DNA from: Caldimonas caldifontis | GTDB taxonomy: Bacteria > Pseudomonadota > Gammaproteobacteria > Burkholderiales > Burkholderiaceae_C | Length of the DNA stretch: 64,000 nt | Direction: 5' to 3' | Assembly (NCBI RefSeq): GCF_002930615.1 | Contig: NZ_PSNX01000001.1 | Location: 288,681-352,680 of the forward strand | Part shown: piece by piece, positions 52,744 to 62,270 of the stretch | Layout of the letters: each line of letters starts with the position of its first letter | Numbering within the stretch: the first letter of the stretch is position 1 | Notes under the pieces: model-generated | What the model was told of the DNA's origin: nothing | The model's database searches: none | What the model saw: only the letters and a program-made list of their open reading frames with translations | Translations under genes and position numbers: made by a program

Positions 52744-53708
52744 AGTTCGACCTGTCTTCCATCGATGTGAAGGCGCTGGGCAAGGTGGCCGTGCTGATGG
52801 GCGGACTGTCGGCCGAGCGCGAGGTGTCGCTGATGTCCGGATCGGGGGTGCTGCAGGCCCTGCAATCGCAGGGCGTGGACGCTCATGCCTTCGATCCGGC
52901 TGAACGCGAGCTGTCGGAGCTCAAGCGAGAGGGGTTCGCGCGCTGCTTCATCGCCCTGCACGGACGCTTCGGCGAGGACGGCACGGTGCAAGGGGCACTG
53001 GAACTGCTGCGCATTCCCTACACCGGCTCGGGCGTGATGGCCTCCAGCATGGCCATGGACAAGATCATGACCAAGCGCGTGTGGCGCTTCGAGGGGCTGC
53101 CCACCCCCGACTGGCGCATGGTGAACAGCGCCGAGGAAACCCGCGCCGCCCTGCAGGCCCTGGGGGCGCCGATGATCGTGAAGCCCTCGCGCGAGGGCTC
53201 CACCATCGGCCTGACCAAGGTGGTCAGCGTCGAGCAGTGCGACGCGGCCTACGCCCTGGCGGCGAAATACGACCCCGAGGTGCTGTGCGAGGAGTTCATC
53301 GCCGGCGACGAGACCACCTGCCCGGTGCTGGGCGAGGGCGCGTCGGCCCGGGCCCTGCCGGTGATCCGCATCGTCGCGCCCGAGGGCAACTACGACTACC
53401 AGAACAAGTACTTCACCGACACCACGCAGTACCACTGCCCGAGCGGCCTGCCGGAAGCCGAAGAGCGGGAGATCCAGCGCATCGTCGTGCAGGCCTATCG
53501 CACCCTGGGTTGCCGCGGCTGGGGCCGTGCCGACGTGATGATCCGCGCGAGCGATCGCCGACCTTTCCTGCTGGAGATCAACACCTCTCCCGGCATGACC
53601 GGCCATTCGCTGGTGCCCATGTCGGCGCGCGCTGCGGGCCTGTCCTATGAGCAGCTGTGCCTGTGGCTGGTGTCTCAGGCGTCGCTGGAACACAGCGTGC
53701 AGGGCTGA
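52740..53708 (+). CDS. ddl: D-alanine--D-alanine ligase
   Basis: ATP-grasp enzyme that joins two D-alanines for MurF; target of D-cycloserine. The 322-residue protein matches the DdlB form. Landmarks are [14 protein letters not shown] near the N-terminus, [42 protein letters not shown], and the metal-binding [17 protein letters not shown]. It begins on the murC stop (ATGA) and is followed by ftsQ after 6 bp. Confidence 0.97.
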   Translation: MKFDLSSIDVKALGKVAVLMGGLSAEREVSLMSGSGVLQALQSQGVDAHAFDPAERELSELKREGFARCFIALHGRFGEDGTVQGALELLRIPYTGSGVMASSMAMDKIMTKRVWRFEGLPTPDWRMVNSAEETRAALQALGAPMIVKPSREGSTIGLTKVVSVEQCDAAYALAAKYDPEVLCEEFIAGDETTCPVLGEGASARALPVIRIVAPEGNYDYQNKYFTDTTQYHCPSGLPEAEEREIQRIVVQAYRTLGCRGWGRADVMIRASDRRPFLLEINTSPGMTGHSLVPMSARAAGLSYEQLCLWLVSQASLEHSVQG

Positions 53709-53714
53709 ACGACG

Positions 53715-54482
53715 ATGAACGCCCCTCTCGACATCCGCCTCATGAACGCGACCGCGGCCGTGCTGTGTGCACTGGCCGTGCTCGCCTTCCTGTGGGCGGC
53801 GGCGAGCTGGGTGGTGCGCTGGCCGGTGTTCTCGATCCGTGCCATCCGCATCGATGGAGACGTGGCCCGCAATTCAGCCGCCACGATCCGCGCGAATGCG
53901 CTGCCGCGCCTGAGCGGCAACCTCTTCACGCTCGATCTGCCGAGCAGTCAGCAGGCGTTCCAGGCCGTGCCCTGGGTGCGTCAGGCGGTGGTGCGGCGGG
54001 TGTGGCCCAACCGCCTGGCCGTGACCCTGGAAGAGCATGTGCCGGTGGCCTACTGGCGGGGAGCCAAGGGCGAGGACCGCATCGTCAATAGTTTCGGTGA
54101 GGTGTTCGAGGCCAATCTGGGCGATGTCGAGGACGAGAACCTGCCCGTGCTGTCGGGCCCCGAGGGCAGTTCGGCCCAGGTGCTGGCCCTTTACCGGGAG
54201 GCCTCGCCGGTGCTGGCCCGCCTGGGCGGCGCGGTCACGGTGCTGAGCCTGTCCGAGCGCGGGCACTGGCGCGCCGAGCTGGACAATGGCGCCCGCATCG
54301 AACTCGGCCGCGGGGAAGCCGCCGAGGTGCTGGCCCGCATCGATCGCCTGGTGGCCACCATCGGCCAGGTCACCGCGCGTTACCCCGGACCGCTGGAATC
54401 GGCCGACCTGCGACACCGCGACGGCTATGCGGTGCGCATCCGCGGTGTGACCACCCAGACGGCCCCGGCTACAAGGAACTGA
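53715..54482 (+). CDS. ftsQ: Cell division protein FtsQ
   Basis: Bitopic divisome protein of 255 residues: short cytoplasmic end, one membrane helix (about 16-35), then a POTRA domain (from FSIRAIRIDGDV) and the FtsQ beta domain. PSSQQAFQAVPWVRQAVVRRVWPNRLAVTLEEHVPVAYW is the conserved POTRA-beta junction. It recruits FtsL and FtsB. The small gaps (6 bp before, 8 bp after) keep it within the dcw transcript. Confidence 0.95.
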   Translation: MNAPLDIRLMNATAAVLCALAVLAFLWAAASWVVRWPVFSIRAIRIDGDVARNSAATIRANALPRLSGNLFTLDLPSSQQAFQAVPWVRQAVVRRVWPNRLAVTLEEHVPVAYWRGAKGEDRIVNSFGEVFEANLGDVEDENLPVLSGPEGSSAQVLALYREASPVLARLGGAVTVLSLSERGHWRAELDNGARIELGRGEAAEVLARIDRLVATIGQVTARYPGPLESADLRHRDGYAVRIRGVTTQTAPATRN

Positions 54483-54490
54483 GGACTTTC

Positions 54491-55720
54491 ATGGCCAAGG
54501 AATACAAGGATCTCGTCGTCGGCCTGGACATCGGCACCGCCAAGGTGATGGCGGTGGTGGCGGAGGTGCTGCCCAGCGGCGAACTGCGTGTGGCAGGGTT
54601 GGGCGTGGCCCCCTCGCATGGGCTCAAGCGTGGCGTGGTGGTCAACATCGACGCCACCGTGCAGTCCATCCAGCAGGCCCTGAAAGAGGCCGAGATGATG
54701 GCCGACTGCAAGATCACGCGGGTCTACACCGGCATCACCGGCAGCCACATCCGTGGGCAGAACAGCACGGGCATGGTGATCGTGCGCGACAAGGAGGTCA
54801 CACCCATCGACGTGGCGCGCGTGGTCGAGACGGCCAAGGCGATCAACATCCCCAACGACCAGAAGCTGCTGCTCGTCGAGCCTCAGGAGTTCGTGATCGA
54901 CGGTCACGAGGTCAAGGAGCCCATCGGCATGAGCGGTGGGCGCCTGGAGGTGAAGGTGCATATCGTCACCGGCGCGCAGAGCGCGGCGGAGAACATCATC
55001 AAGTGCGTGCGCCGTTGCGGGCTCGAAGTCGAACAGCTCGTGCTCAACCCGAGCGCGTCGGCGGCGGCGGTGCTCACCGAGGATGAAAAGGACCTGGGCG
55101 TGTGTCTGGTGGACATCGGTGCCGGCACGACGGACGTATCCATCTTCACCGACGGCTCCATCCGCCACACCGCGGTCATCCCGATCGCGGGCGACCTGAT
55201 CACCAGCGACATCGCGATGGCGCTGCGCACGCCCACGAAGGACGCCGAGGAGATCAAGGTGGAGTCAGGGGTGGCCAAGCAGATGCTGGCCGACCCGGAC
55301 GAGCAGGTGGAAGTGCCGGGCCTGGGCGACCGCGCGCCGCGCATGCTCAGCCGCCAGGCTCTGGCCGGCGTGATCGAGCCCCGTGTGGAAGAGATCTTCT
55401 CGCTGGTGCACCAGGTGATCCGTGAGAGCGGCTACGAGGAACTGCTGTCCTCGGGTATCGTGCTCGCCGGTGGCTCGGCGGTGATGCCCGGGATGATCGA
55501 ACTGGGCGAAGACATCTTCCTCAAGCCGGTGCGCAAGGGCATCCCGACCTATTCGGGGGCCTTGCACGACATGGTGGCCAACCCGCGCTCGGCCACCGTG
55601 ATGGGCTTGCTGGAGGAAGCGCGTCTGTCGCGCGTGCGCGGCCACCGGGCGGCCCAGCAGGCCGGTTCCGTGCAATCGATGTTCGGGCGGGTGAAGGACT
55701 GGTTCATCGGGAATTTCTAA
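54491..55720 (+). CDS. ftsA: Cell division protein FtsA
   Basis: Actin-like ATPase that tethers FtsZ to the membrane. The 409-residue protein has the nucleotide motifs LDIGTAKVMAVVAEV (phosphate 1) and LVDIGAGTTDVSIF (phosphate 2), ITGSHIRGQNSTGMV, and IVLAGGSAVMPGM (adenosine). The C-terminal end SMFGRVKDWFIGNF is the amphipathic membrane-targeting helix. No large anomalies. ftsZ follows after a 72-bp gap holding a hairpin. Confidence 0.97.
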   Translation: MAKEYKDLVVGLDIGTAKVMAVVAEVLPSGELRVAGLGVAPSHGLKRGVVVNIDATVQSIQQALKEAEMMADCKITRVYTGITGSHIRGQNSTGMVIVRDKEVTPIDVARVVETAKAINIPNDQKLLLVEPQEFVIDGHEVKEPIGMSGGRLEVKVHIVTGAQSAAENIIKCVRRCGLEVEQLVLNPSASAAAVLTEDEKDLGVCLVDIGAGTTDVSIFTDGSIRHTAVIPIAGDLITSDIAMALRTPTKDAEEIKVESGVAKQMLADPDEQVEVPGLGDRAPRMLSRQALAGVIEPRVEEIFSLVHQVIRESGYEELLSSGIVLAGGSAVMPGMIELGEDIFLKPVRKGIPTYSGALHDMVANPRSATVMGLLEEARLSRVRGHRAAQQAGSVQSMFGRVKDWFIGNF

Positions 55721-55722
55721 GC

Positions 55723-55745
55723 GCGGGGGCGCAAACAGCTCCCGC
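55723..55745 (+). other. Hairpin between ftsA and ftsZ
   Basis: GCGGGGGC (55723-55730) pairs with GCTCCCGC (55738-55745), with one G-U pair and a 7-nt loop; ATGTGTTTCTTG follows. It could attenuate read-through from ftsA or protect a processed ftsZ transcript. Confidence 0.45.
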
Positions 55746-55792
55746 ATGTGTTTCTTGTGTGATGGCAACTGCAACGACGAAGGAGGTTCATC

Positions 55793-57004
55793 ATGGCTAT
55801 CGAGATGATTGAAGAGTTCAACCTGGGCACGCAGATCAAGGTGATCGGTGTCGGTGGCGGCGGTGGCAACGCGGTCGAGCACATGATGGCTCAGGGGGTG
55901 CAGGGCGTGGAGTTCATCTGCGCCAACACCGATGCCCAGGCGCTCAACCGTTCGGCGGCGCACAAGCTCATTCAGCTTGGCACCACGGGCCTGGGTGCCG
56001 GGTCCAAGCCGGAGGCTGGCAAGGCTGCGGCCGAGGAAGCCGTGGACCGCATCCGCGAAGCCGTGGACGGCGCCCACATGCTCTTCATCACCGCTGGCAT
56101 GGGCGGCGGCACGGGCACGGGTGCCGCGCCGGTGATCGCCCGCGTGGCCAAGGAAATGGGCATCCTGACCGTGGGCGTGGTCACCAAGCCCTTCGAGTTC
56201 GAAGGCAACCGCCGCATGAAGCAGGCCGACGCGGGGCTGGCCGAGCTGGAGGCCAATGTCGATTCGCTGATCGTGGTGCTCAACGAGAAGCTGCTGGAGG
56301 TGCTGGGCGATGACATCACCCAGGAAGAGGCCTTCTGCCAGGCCAACGACGTGCTGAAGAACGCCGTGGGCGGCATCAGCGACATCATCCACATCCCGGG
56401 CCTGGTGAACGTCGACTTCGAAGACGTGAAGACCGTGATGAGCGAGCCCGGCAAGGCCATGATGGGCACGGCCGTGGCGTCCGGCCCCGACCGCGCCACC
56501 AAGGCCGCCGAGGCGGCCGTGGCCTGCCCGCTGCTGGAAGGCATCGACCTGTCCGGCGCGCGCGGCGTGCTGGTGCTGATCGCCGCCGGCAAGAGCACCT
56601 TCAAGCTGAGCGAGTCGCGCAACGCGATGAACACCATCCGCCGCTATGCCGCTGAGGACGCCCACGTGATCTATGGCACCGCCTACGACGAAAGCCTGGG
56701 CGACCAGCTGCGCGTCACCGTGATCGCCACCGGACTGTCGCCCCAGGCGCGCCGCCAGCAGGCTCCCATCAGCGTCGTGCACTCGCAGCCGGCCCTGCGC
56801 ACCGGTACCGACAACATCCCGGTGCTGAACACGGCCGTGCACGCCCCGGCGCAGGCGCCCCAGGCGCATGACTACGCCAGCCTGAACACCCCGAGCGTGT
56901 GGCGTTCGGGTCGTACCCAGGCGGCGGCCAAGGTCGATGCGCTGGCCAGCAACGGGATGGATGAGATCGAGATCCCGGCCTTCCTGCGCAAGCAGGCCGA
57001 CTGA
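55793..57004 (+). CDS. ftsZ: Cell division protein FtsZ
   Basis: Tubulin-like GTPase that forms the Z ring. The 403-residue protein has the tubulin signature GGGTGTG at 104-110, the GVGGGGGNAV N-terminal loop and the synergy (T7) loop NVDFEDVKTVM. A variable linker of about 70 residues follows the core, and the C-terminal peptide DEIEIPAFLRKQAD binds FtsA and other partners. The AAGGAGG Shine-Dalgarno at 55780-55786 is very strong, in line with high expression. A 10-bp hairpin follows the stop. Confidence 0.99.
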   Translation: MAIEMIEEFNLGTQIKVIGVGGGGGNAVEHMMAQGVQGVEFICANTDAQALNRSAAHKLIQLGTTGLGAGSKPEAGKAAAEEAVDRIREAVDGAHMLFITAGMGGGTGTGAAPVIARVAKEMGILTVGVVTKPFEFEGNRRMKQADAGLAELEANVDSLIVVLNEKLLEVLGDDITQEEAFCQANDVLKNAVGGISDIIHIPGLVNVDFEDVKTVMSEPGKAMMGTAVASGPDRATKAAEAAVACPLLEGIDLSGARGVLVLIAAGKSTFKLSESRNAMNTIRRYAAEDAHVIYGTAYDESLGDQLRVTVIATGLSPQARRQQAPISVVHSQPALRTGTDNIPVLNTAVHAPAQAPQAHDYASLNTPSVWRSGRTQAAAKVDALASNGMDEIEIPAFLRKQAD

Positions 57005-57031
57005 ATCTTCTCCCGGGAACGCCGTCTCGGT

Positions 57032-57054
57032 CAGGCTATCGAAGCGATAGCCTG
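57032..57054 (+). terminator. Hairpin after ftsZ
   Basis: CAGGCTATCG (57032-57041) and CGATAGCCTG (57045-57054) form a perfect 10-bp stem around a 3-nt loop, 28 bp after the ftsZ stop. No T-run follows, so it may mark a Rho-dependent or partial terminator, or an RNA 3' end. Confidence 0.5.
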
Positions 57055-57105
57055 TGCCGGGCTGCCTCCGCTCCCATTGGAAGTGCAAGGTCTATAGGCA
57101 TTGCC

Positions 57106-57111
57106 TAAAAT
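57106..57111 (+). promoter_or_regulatory. Candidate -10 (TAAAAT) of lpxC
   Basis: TAAAAT lies nine bases before the lpxC ATG with no Shine-Dalgarno between. The spacing would put the start of transcription at or next to the start codon. It overlaps an AGGCA-T-TGCCT dyad at 57096-57106. Confidence 0.4.
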
Positions 57112-57120
57112 GAGGGCATC

Positions 57121-58056
57121 ATGCTTCAACAACGCACCCTGAAGTCGCTGACCCGCGCGGTCGGCGTCGGGCTGCACAGCGGTCAGCGCGTGGAACTCAC
57201 GCTGCGCCCTGCGGCACCTGACACCGGCATCGTGTTTCGGCGCGTCGACCTGCCCGTGCCGGTCGAGATCCCCGTGTCGGCCACCGCCATCACCGACACG
57301 CGGCTGAACTCGACCCTCTCGGCCGGCGGCGACCCCGGCGCGCCGGGGGTGCACACGGTGGAGCACCTGATGTCCGCGTGTTCGGGCCTGGGTATCGACA
57401 ATCTCTACATCGATATCACGGCCGAGGAAGTTCCGATCCTGGACGGCTCTGCCGCCTCCTTCGTCTATCTCCTGCAGAGCGCCGGGATCGAACTCCAGCG
57501 CGCGCCCAAGCGCTTCCTGCGCATCGTCAAGCCTGTCGAAGTGCGTGAGGGGGAGGGTCGCAGCCTCAAGTGGGCGCGGCTCGACCCGTTTCACGGTTTC
57601 AAGCTCACCTTCGAGATCGCCTTCGACCATCCGGCCGTCAACCAGACCGGCCAGCGCGTCGAGTTCGACTTCGCCAGCGGCCGCTACAGCCGTGACATCG
57701 CCCGCGCCCGCACCTTCGGTTTCACCAAGGACGTCGAAATGATGCGCTCGCGCGGGCTGAGCCTGGGCGGCAGCATGGACAACGCCATCGTGGTCGACGA
57801 CTACCGTGTGCTCAATGCCGAAGGCCTTCGCTACGACGACGAGTTCGTCAAGCACAAGATCCTCGATGCCATCGGCGACCTCTACGTCATCGGCAAACCG
57901 ATGCTGGCCGCCTACAGCGCCTACAAGTCGGGCCATGCCCTGAACAACAAGCTGCTGCGCGCCGTGCTGGCCGACGCCAGCCAGTACGAGATCGTCACCT
58001 TCGAGGACGAACGCCAGGCGCCGCAAGGCTTCGCGCAACTCGCGCCGGCCTGGTGA
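57121..58056 (+). CDS. lpxC: UDP-3-O-acyl-N-acetylglucosamine deacetylase LpxC
   Basis: Zinc deacetylase catalysing the committed step of lipid A synthesis. The 311-residue protein begins [21 protein letters not shown]. Zinc ligands are visible in HTVEHLMSA (His82) and [12 protein letters not shown] (His and Asp); the general base region [11 protein letters not shown] is intact. No Shine-Dalgarno lies before the ATG; TAAAAT nine bases upstream suggests its own near-leaderless start, separate from ftsZ. The small membrane gene follows after 12 bp. Confidence 0.98.
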   Translation: MLQQRTLKSLTRAVGVGLHSGQRVELTLRPAAPDTGIVFRRVDLPVPVEIPVSATAITDTRLNSTLSAGGDPGAPGVHTVEHLMSACSGLGIDNLYIDITAEEVPILDGSAASFVYLLQSAGIELQRAPKRFLRIVKPVEVREGEGRSLKWARLDPFHGFKLTFEIAFDHPAVNQTGQRVEFDFASGRYSRDIARARTFGFTKDVEMMRSRGLSLGGSMDNAIVVDDYRVLNAEGLRYDDEFVKHKILDAIGDLYVIGKPMLAAYSAYKSGHALNNKLLRAVLADASQYEIVTFEDERQAPQGFAQLAPAW

Positions 58057-58068
58057 GCACCTGATCCG

Positions 58069-58257
58069 ATGCTTGTCTTTCGCCTTGCGATCCTGCTGCT
58101 GCTCGTGGCAGCCATCGTCTGCTTTGGCGTCTACCTGGTGCGCAACGACCGGCGCTATCTTGCGCTGGGTGTGGCCATCACCAAGTGGACCCTCGTGGCG
58201 GCGCTGGGCTTTTTTGCCGTACTGATGGCCGACATGATCTTGTCGCCCCGTCAATAA
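58069..58257 (+). CDS. Small two-helix membrane protein, unknown function
   Basis: A 62-residue product with two hydrophobic helices (about 4-23 and 36-57) and a short basic loop [11 protein letters not shown] between them. I do not recognise the family. It lies 12 bp after lpxC and its last bases overlap the end of converging ruvC. Hydrophobic design, codon use like its neighbours and spacing support a real gene, but there is no clear Shine-Dalgarno (ACCTGATCCG before the ATG). Confidence 0.65.
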   Translation: MLVFRLAILLLLVAAIVCFGVYLVRNDRRYLALGVAITKWTLVAALGFFAVLMADMILSPRQ

Positions 58258-58802
58258 CTGCGCCCACCTTTGAGCTGTGCGTGCGTGCGCCGCCTGAGTG
58301 TGCCCCCGGCTTTGGCCACGGCCGCGAAGGAAGTCGCAGCATGCGCGTGGCAGATCGCCAGGCCCAGGGCGTCAGCGGCGTCCTTGCCGGGCTCCCCGGG
58401 CAGTTGCAGCAGCCGTGCCACCATGGCCTGGATCTGTTCCTTGCGGGCCAGGCCATGGCCGGTGATGGCCTTCTTCATTTGCAGCGCGGTGTATTCGTGC
58501 ACGGAAAGGTCGCAACTCACGAGCGCGGCGAGCGCGGCGCCGCGGGCCTGGCCCAGCAGCAGCGTGGACTGCGGGTTGACGTTCACGAAGACGATCTCCA
58601 CCGAAGCGACGGTGGGCTGGTAGCGTTCCACCACCTCGCGAATGCCCTCGTAGAGGATCTTCAGACGCGTCGGCAGATCGCCCTGGTCGGCCGCCTTGGT
58701 CTTGATGGTTCCGCTAGCCACGTAGTGCAGCCGCGGGCCTTCCACGTCCACCACGCCGAAACCCGTGGTCTGCAGGCCGGGGTCGATGCCGAGCACCCTC
58801 AT
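58251..58802 (-). CDS. ruvC: Holliday junction endonuclease RuvC
   Basis: RuvC dimers cut Holliday junctions with RuvAB. The 183-residue protein has the acidic catalytic set of the RNase H fold: Asp7 in LGIDPG, Glu69 in SVEIVFVN, and Asp141 and Asp144 in [23 protein letters not shown] is also typical. The N-terminus MRVLGIDPG fixes the start; the longer open frame is antisense to cdsA. The ATG overlaps the stop of the upstream cdsA-like gene (ATGA), so ruvC is read at the end of a plsC-cdsA-ruvC unit. Confidence 0.96.
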   Translation of the reverse strand: MRVLGIDPGLQTTGFGVVDVEGPRLHYVASGTIKTKAADQGDLPTRLKILYEGIREVVERYQPTVASVEIVFVNVNPQSTLLLGQARGAALAALVSCDLSVHEYTALQMKKAITGHGLARKEQIQAMVARLLQLPGEPGKDAADALGLAICHAHAATSFAAVAKAGGTLRRRTHAQLKGGRSY

Positions 58803-59788
58803 AGCTGCAGCTCGAAGTACCAGCGCACCGAATGGAAGAACACCGGGGCGGCGAAGCTCAGGGCGGCAATGCGGTCGAGCAGGCCGACGGCACCGGTCAC
58901 CATGTGGCCCTCCGCGTGCCAGGCCGACTGCACGCCGGCGTCGCGCTTGAGGGCCTTCATCACGAAGTGACCGAACATGCCGGCGGCACACGCGATGAAG
59001 CTCATCCCGAAGGCCTGGCCGGCCTTGAAGGGGGTGATCCAGTAGAGCAGGGCGCCGCACAGGCTGCCGACCAGCACGCCGGCACCTGCGGCGCCCCAGG
59101 AGAATGAGGTGCTGATGGCCGGTGCCACGGCGGGCAGCTGGCGGTGCCGCGCCACGTAGGCCTGCACCAGCATGCAGGTCTGCACCACGAAGACGAGCAG
59201 GAAGAGCAGGAAGGCGCCGCGCTGCGCATAGCCCGGGAAGTCGAGCAGCAGCAGCGCGGGGGCGTGGCTCAGGCCGTAGACGCAGACCATGATGCCCCAC
59301 TGGATCTTCGCATTGCGCTCGAGGAAGCGCTCGGGATCGTTGGCCAGAGCACTGATCACGGGGATCGCGAAGAAGACGTAGACCGGCACGAACACGGAGA
59401 AAAGGTCGAACTGCCGTGTGCCCACGAGGTAGTACTGCAGCGGCAGGACGATGAAGAAGGCCAGGATGAGGCTGCGGTGGTCACCGCGGCGTGTGTGGCT
59501 CAGGGTGATGAACTCGCGCAGGGCGTAGAAGGACAGCAGCCCGAAGAGCAGCATCGAGACGAAGGCACCGGCGATCCAGGCGAACCAGAACACCGACACC
59601 CACACCCAGGAGTCGCGCAGCACACGCTTGAAGCGTTCGACCCGGCCCAGCTGGTGCTCCGTCTCGGCCTTGAGGCTCATCACCGTGGCCAGCATCGAAG
59701 CCAGGGCCAGCAGGCCGAAGACGATGAAAAAGAGCAGGCCAATCTGCTCGCTGGCCGTCCAGCCGCGCAAGGTCTTGAAGATGTTCAT
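58799..59788 (-). CDS. Phosphatidate cytidylyltransferase family membrane protein (CdsA-like)
   Basis: Polytopic membrane protein of 329 residues with about eight to nine helices, of the CdsA family that makes CDP-diacylglycerol from phosphatidate and CTP. The C-terminal region [19 protein letters not shown] and [21 protein letters not shown] follows the CdsA pattern (S-x(3)-D-x(2)-K-x(2)-xKD-x(2)-PGHGGxxDRxD), but in a divergent form: [14 protein letters not shown] replaces GHGGxxDRxD. Such long, divergent forms occur with an adjacent PlsC-like gene, as here (ATGA overlap). Activity as a classical CdsA should be checked. Confidence 0.85.
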   Translation of the reverse strand: MNIFKTLRGWTASEQIGLLFFIVFGLLALASMLATVMSLKAETEHQLGRVERFKRVLRDSWVWVSVFWFAWIAGAFVSMLLFGLLSFYALREFITLSHTRRGDHRSLILAFFIVLPLQYYLVGTRQFDLFSVFVPVYVFFAIPVISALANDPERFLERNAKIQWGIMVCVYGLSHAPALLLLDFPGYAQRGAFLLFLLVFVVQTCMLVQAYVARHRQLPAVAPAISTSFSWGAAGAGVLVGSLCGALLYWITPFKAGQAFGMSFIACAAGMFGHFVMKALKRDAGVQSAWHAEGHMVTGAVGLLDRIAALSFAAPVFFHSVRWYFELQL

Positions 59789-60414
59789 GCGCCGGCCCTC
59801 CCGGGCTTGCGCAAGGCCATGACGGCGGCGCGGGCACGTTCAAGGAAGGCGCGCTTGTCCTCGCCAGGGTTCAGCTGCATCGGCGCGCCGAACGTCACCG
59901 AACACAGGATGGGTACGGGCACGACCTCCCCCTTGGGCATCACGCGCTGGACGTTGTCGATCCAGCACGGAATGAGCGGCACCTCGGGGAACTGCTCGGC
60001 CAGGTGATACAGACCCGACTTGAAAGGCTGAGGGTCGCCGAGGTTGCTGCGGGTGCCTTCCGGGAAGATCACCAGCGAGTCGCCGTGCTTCAGAGCATCG
60101 ACCAGCGGTTCCAGCGGATCCTGGTCGTCGGTGCGTGTGCGGTTCACATAGACGGCGTTGAACACCTCGCGCGTGATCCAGTGCTTGAGCTTGCCGGAGG
60201 TCCAGTAGTCCTTGGCCGCGATCGGGCGGGTCTGCGATCGAAGCTCGCGCGGCAACGCGCACCAGATCAGCACCCAGTCGAGGTGGCTCTGGTGGTTGGC
60301 GAAGTAGATGCGCTGCTCGGCCTTGGGCACACAGCCCAGCCAGTGGCCCTGCGCGCCGGTGATCAGGCGGGCCAGGGCCGACAGCAGCAGACCGGTGGCG
60401 TCGGCAAGCGTCAT
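59785..60414 (-). CDS. PlsC-like 1-acylglycerol-3-phosphate acyltransferase
   Basis: A second acyltransferase of the PlsC family, 209 residues. NHQSHLD gives the NHxxxxD catalytic motif at about residues 40-46; FPEGTRS is the substrate motif. It is shorter than the PlsC at 2350 and lacks an obvious long N-terminal helix. With the adjacent CdsA-like gene (four-base overlap) it forms a lysophosphatidate to phosphatidate to CDP-diacylglycerol pair. purH lies upstream by 17 bp on the same strand. Confidence 0.9.
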   Translation of the reverse strand: MTLADATGLLLSALARLITGAQGHWLGCVPKAEQRIYFANHQSHLDWVLIWCALPRELRSQTRPIAAKDYWTSGKLKHWITREVFNAVYVNRTRTDDQDPLEPLVDALKHGDSLVIFPEGTRSNLGDPQPFKSGLYHLAEQFPEVPLIPCWIDNVQRVMPKGEVVPVPILCSVTFGAPMQLNPGEDKRAFLERARAAVMALRKPGRAGA

Positions 60415-60431
60415 GAGCCGCGCGCCGATGC

Positions 60432-62018
60432 TCAGTGTCGGAAGTGCCGCACGCCCGTCAGGACCATCGCGATGCCCCGCTCGTCGGCGGCGGCGATGAC
60501 CTCGTCATCCCGCACGCTGCCACCCGGCTGGATCACGCAGGTGGCGCCGGCGTCGCAGACCACGTCCAGGCCGTCGCGGAAGGGGAAGAAGGCGTCGCTG
60601 GCGACGGCTGAACCCTGCAGTGTGAGCCCGGCGTTGCCAGCCTTGATCGAGGCGATGCGGGCCGAGTCGATGCGGCTCATCTGACCAGCGCCCACGCCCA
60701 GGGTCATGCCGCCACCGCAGAAGACGATGGCGTTCGACTTGACGTACTTGGCCACGCGCCAGGCGAACAGCAGGTCGGCCAGCTGCTCGGGCGAGGGTTG
60801 CTTCTTCGTGACGACTTTCAGCTCGTCGAGGCGTACCTCGCGGTTGTCGGCCGTCTGCAGCAGCAGCCCGGAGCCCACGCGCTTGGCGTCCATGAGGTTG
60901 CGACCCTGGTCCCAGGCGGTGGGGCCCCCAGGGGGCAGGGCGATTTCAAGCAGCCGGAGGTTGGCCTTGGCAGCGAAGATCGCGCGAGCCTCGTCCGAGA
61001 AGCCCGGGGCGATCAGCACCTCGACGAATTGTTTCGCCACGAGCTGGGCCGCGGCGCCGTCCACGGCCCGGTTGAAGGCGATGATGCCGCCGAAGGCCGA
61101 GGTGGGGTCGGTCTTGAAAGCCTTGGCATAGGCTTCGGCCGCGTCGGCGCCCAGGGCCACGCCGCAGGGGTTGGCGTGCTTGACGATCACGCAGGCGGGC
61201 GTCTCGAAGGACTTGACGCATTCCCAGGCGGCGTCTGCATCGGCGATGTTGTTGTACGAGAGCTCCTTGCCCTGCAGCTGGCGTGCGGTGACCAGGGATC
61301 CTGGGGCCGGGTAGAGGTCGCGATAGAAGGCGGCCTGCTGGTGAGGGTTCTCGCCGTAGCGCAGGTCCTGCACCTTCACGAAGCGCCCATTGCTCTGGCC
61401 GGGGAAGAGGCTGCGGGTGCCGTCGGCCTGCAGCGAGGACAGGTAGTCGCTGATCGCGCCGTCGTAGTCGGCGATGCGGTTGAAGGCGGCCACGGCGAGC
61501 TTGAAGCGCGTGTCGGCGCTCGTCGTGCCGTTGCGCTTCAATTCCTCGATGACGCCGGCGTACTGGCTCGCGTCGGTGAGCACGGCAACGTCCTTCCAGT
61601 TCTTCGCGGCCGAGCGCACCATCGCGGGCCCGCCGATGTCGATGTTCTCGATCGCCTCTTCCAGCGTGCAGCCGGGCTTGGCGACGGTGGCCTCGAACGG
61701 GTACAGGTTCACGACCAGCAGGTCGATGGTGCCGATGCCGTGTTCTTTCAGGGCGGCCATGTGCTCGGGCACGTCGCGGCGCGCCAGCAGGCCGCCGTGC
61801 ACACGCGGATGCAGGGTCTTCACGCGGCCGTCGAGCATCTCCGGGAAGCCGGTGAGTTCAGCCATCTCCGTGACAGGCAAGCCTGCCTCGGCCAGCAGCT
61901 TGGCCGTGCCGCCGGTGGAGACGAGCCGGATCTTGAGCGCGGCCAGTTCGCGCGCGAGTTCGAGGATGCCGGTCTTGTCAGAGACCGAGAGCAGGGCGGT
62001 GAGTTGCGGATTCGACAT
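60432..62018 (-). CDS. purH: Bifunctional AICAR transformylase/IMP cyclohydrolase
   Basis: PurH carries out the last two steps of IMP synthesis. The 528-residue protein has an N-terminal IMP cyclohydrolase domain ([35 protein letters not shown]) and a C-terminal transformylase domain with the catalytic KHANPCG motif (Lys-His) and [13 protein letters not shown] eight bases upstream of the ATG serves as Shine-Dalgarno. It follows fis by 15 bp, so dusB-fis-purH is one likely transcript. Confidence 0.98.
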   Translation of the reverse strand: MSNPQLTALLSVSDKTGILELARELAALKIRLVSTGGTAKLLAEAGLPVTEMAELTGFPEMLDGRVKTLHPRVHGGLLARRDVPEHMAALKEHGIGTIDLLVVNLYPFEATVAKPGCTLEEAIENIDIGGPAMVRSAAKNWKDVAVLTDASQYAGVIEELKRNGTTSADTRFKLAVAAFNRIADYDGAISDYLSSLQADGTRSLFPGQSNGRFVKVQDLRYGENPHQQAAFYRDLYPAPGSLVTARQLQGKELSYNNIADADAAWECVKSFETPACVIVKHANPCGVALGADAAEAYAKAFKTDPTSAFGGIIAFNRAVDGAAAQLVAKQFVEVLIAPGFSDEARAIFAAKANLRLLEIALPPGGPTAWDQGRNLMDAKRVGSGLLLQTADNREVRLDELKVVTKKQPSPEQLADLLFAWRVAKYVKSNAIVFCGGGMTLGVGAGQMSRIDSARIASIKAGNAGLTLQGSAVASDAFFPFRDGLDVVCDAGATCVIQPGGSVRDDEVIAAADERGIAMVLTGVRHFRH

Positions 62019-62033
62019 GGGTGGGCCTTGGTC

Positions 62034-62270
62034 TTACTTGATCAGTTTGTGCTCGACGAGCTTGCGTCGCAGCGTGTTGCGGTTGATGCCCAGCCACTCG
62101 GCCGCGCGCGATTGATTGCCTTCGGCATGCTGCATCACCACTTCCAGCAGAGGTTTCTCGACCACGGAGATGATCATCTCGTGCATCGAGTGGGGCTCTT
62201 CGCCCCGAAGGTCCTTGAAATAGGACTCCAGGCTGGCGCGGATGCATTCTTCGATCTGCTTCTTGCTCAT
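62034..62270 (-). CDS. fis: DNA-binding protein Fis
   Basis: Small nucleoid-associated protein of 78 residues. The C-terminal helix-turn-helix NQSRAAEWLGINRNTLRRKLVEHKLI is the Fis signature; the N-terminal beta-hairpin arm of E. coli Fis is shorter here, as in other beta-proteobacteria. It starts on the dusB stop (ATGA), the same dusB-fis order as in enterobacteria. A dual role in purH transcription is possible from position but not shown. Confidence 0.95.
   Translation of the reverse strand: MSKKQIEECIRASLESYFKDLRGEEPHSMHEMIISVVEKPLLEVVMQHAEGNQSRAAEWLGINRNTLRRKLVEHKLIK

Noticed and set aside
57096..57106. AGGCA-T-TGCCT dyad before lpxC as an operator
   Set aside because: It is a short dyad that overlaps the -10 and matches no operator that I can name; kept only as a remark.
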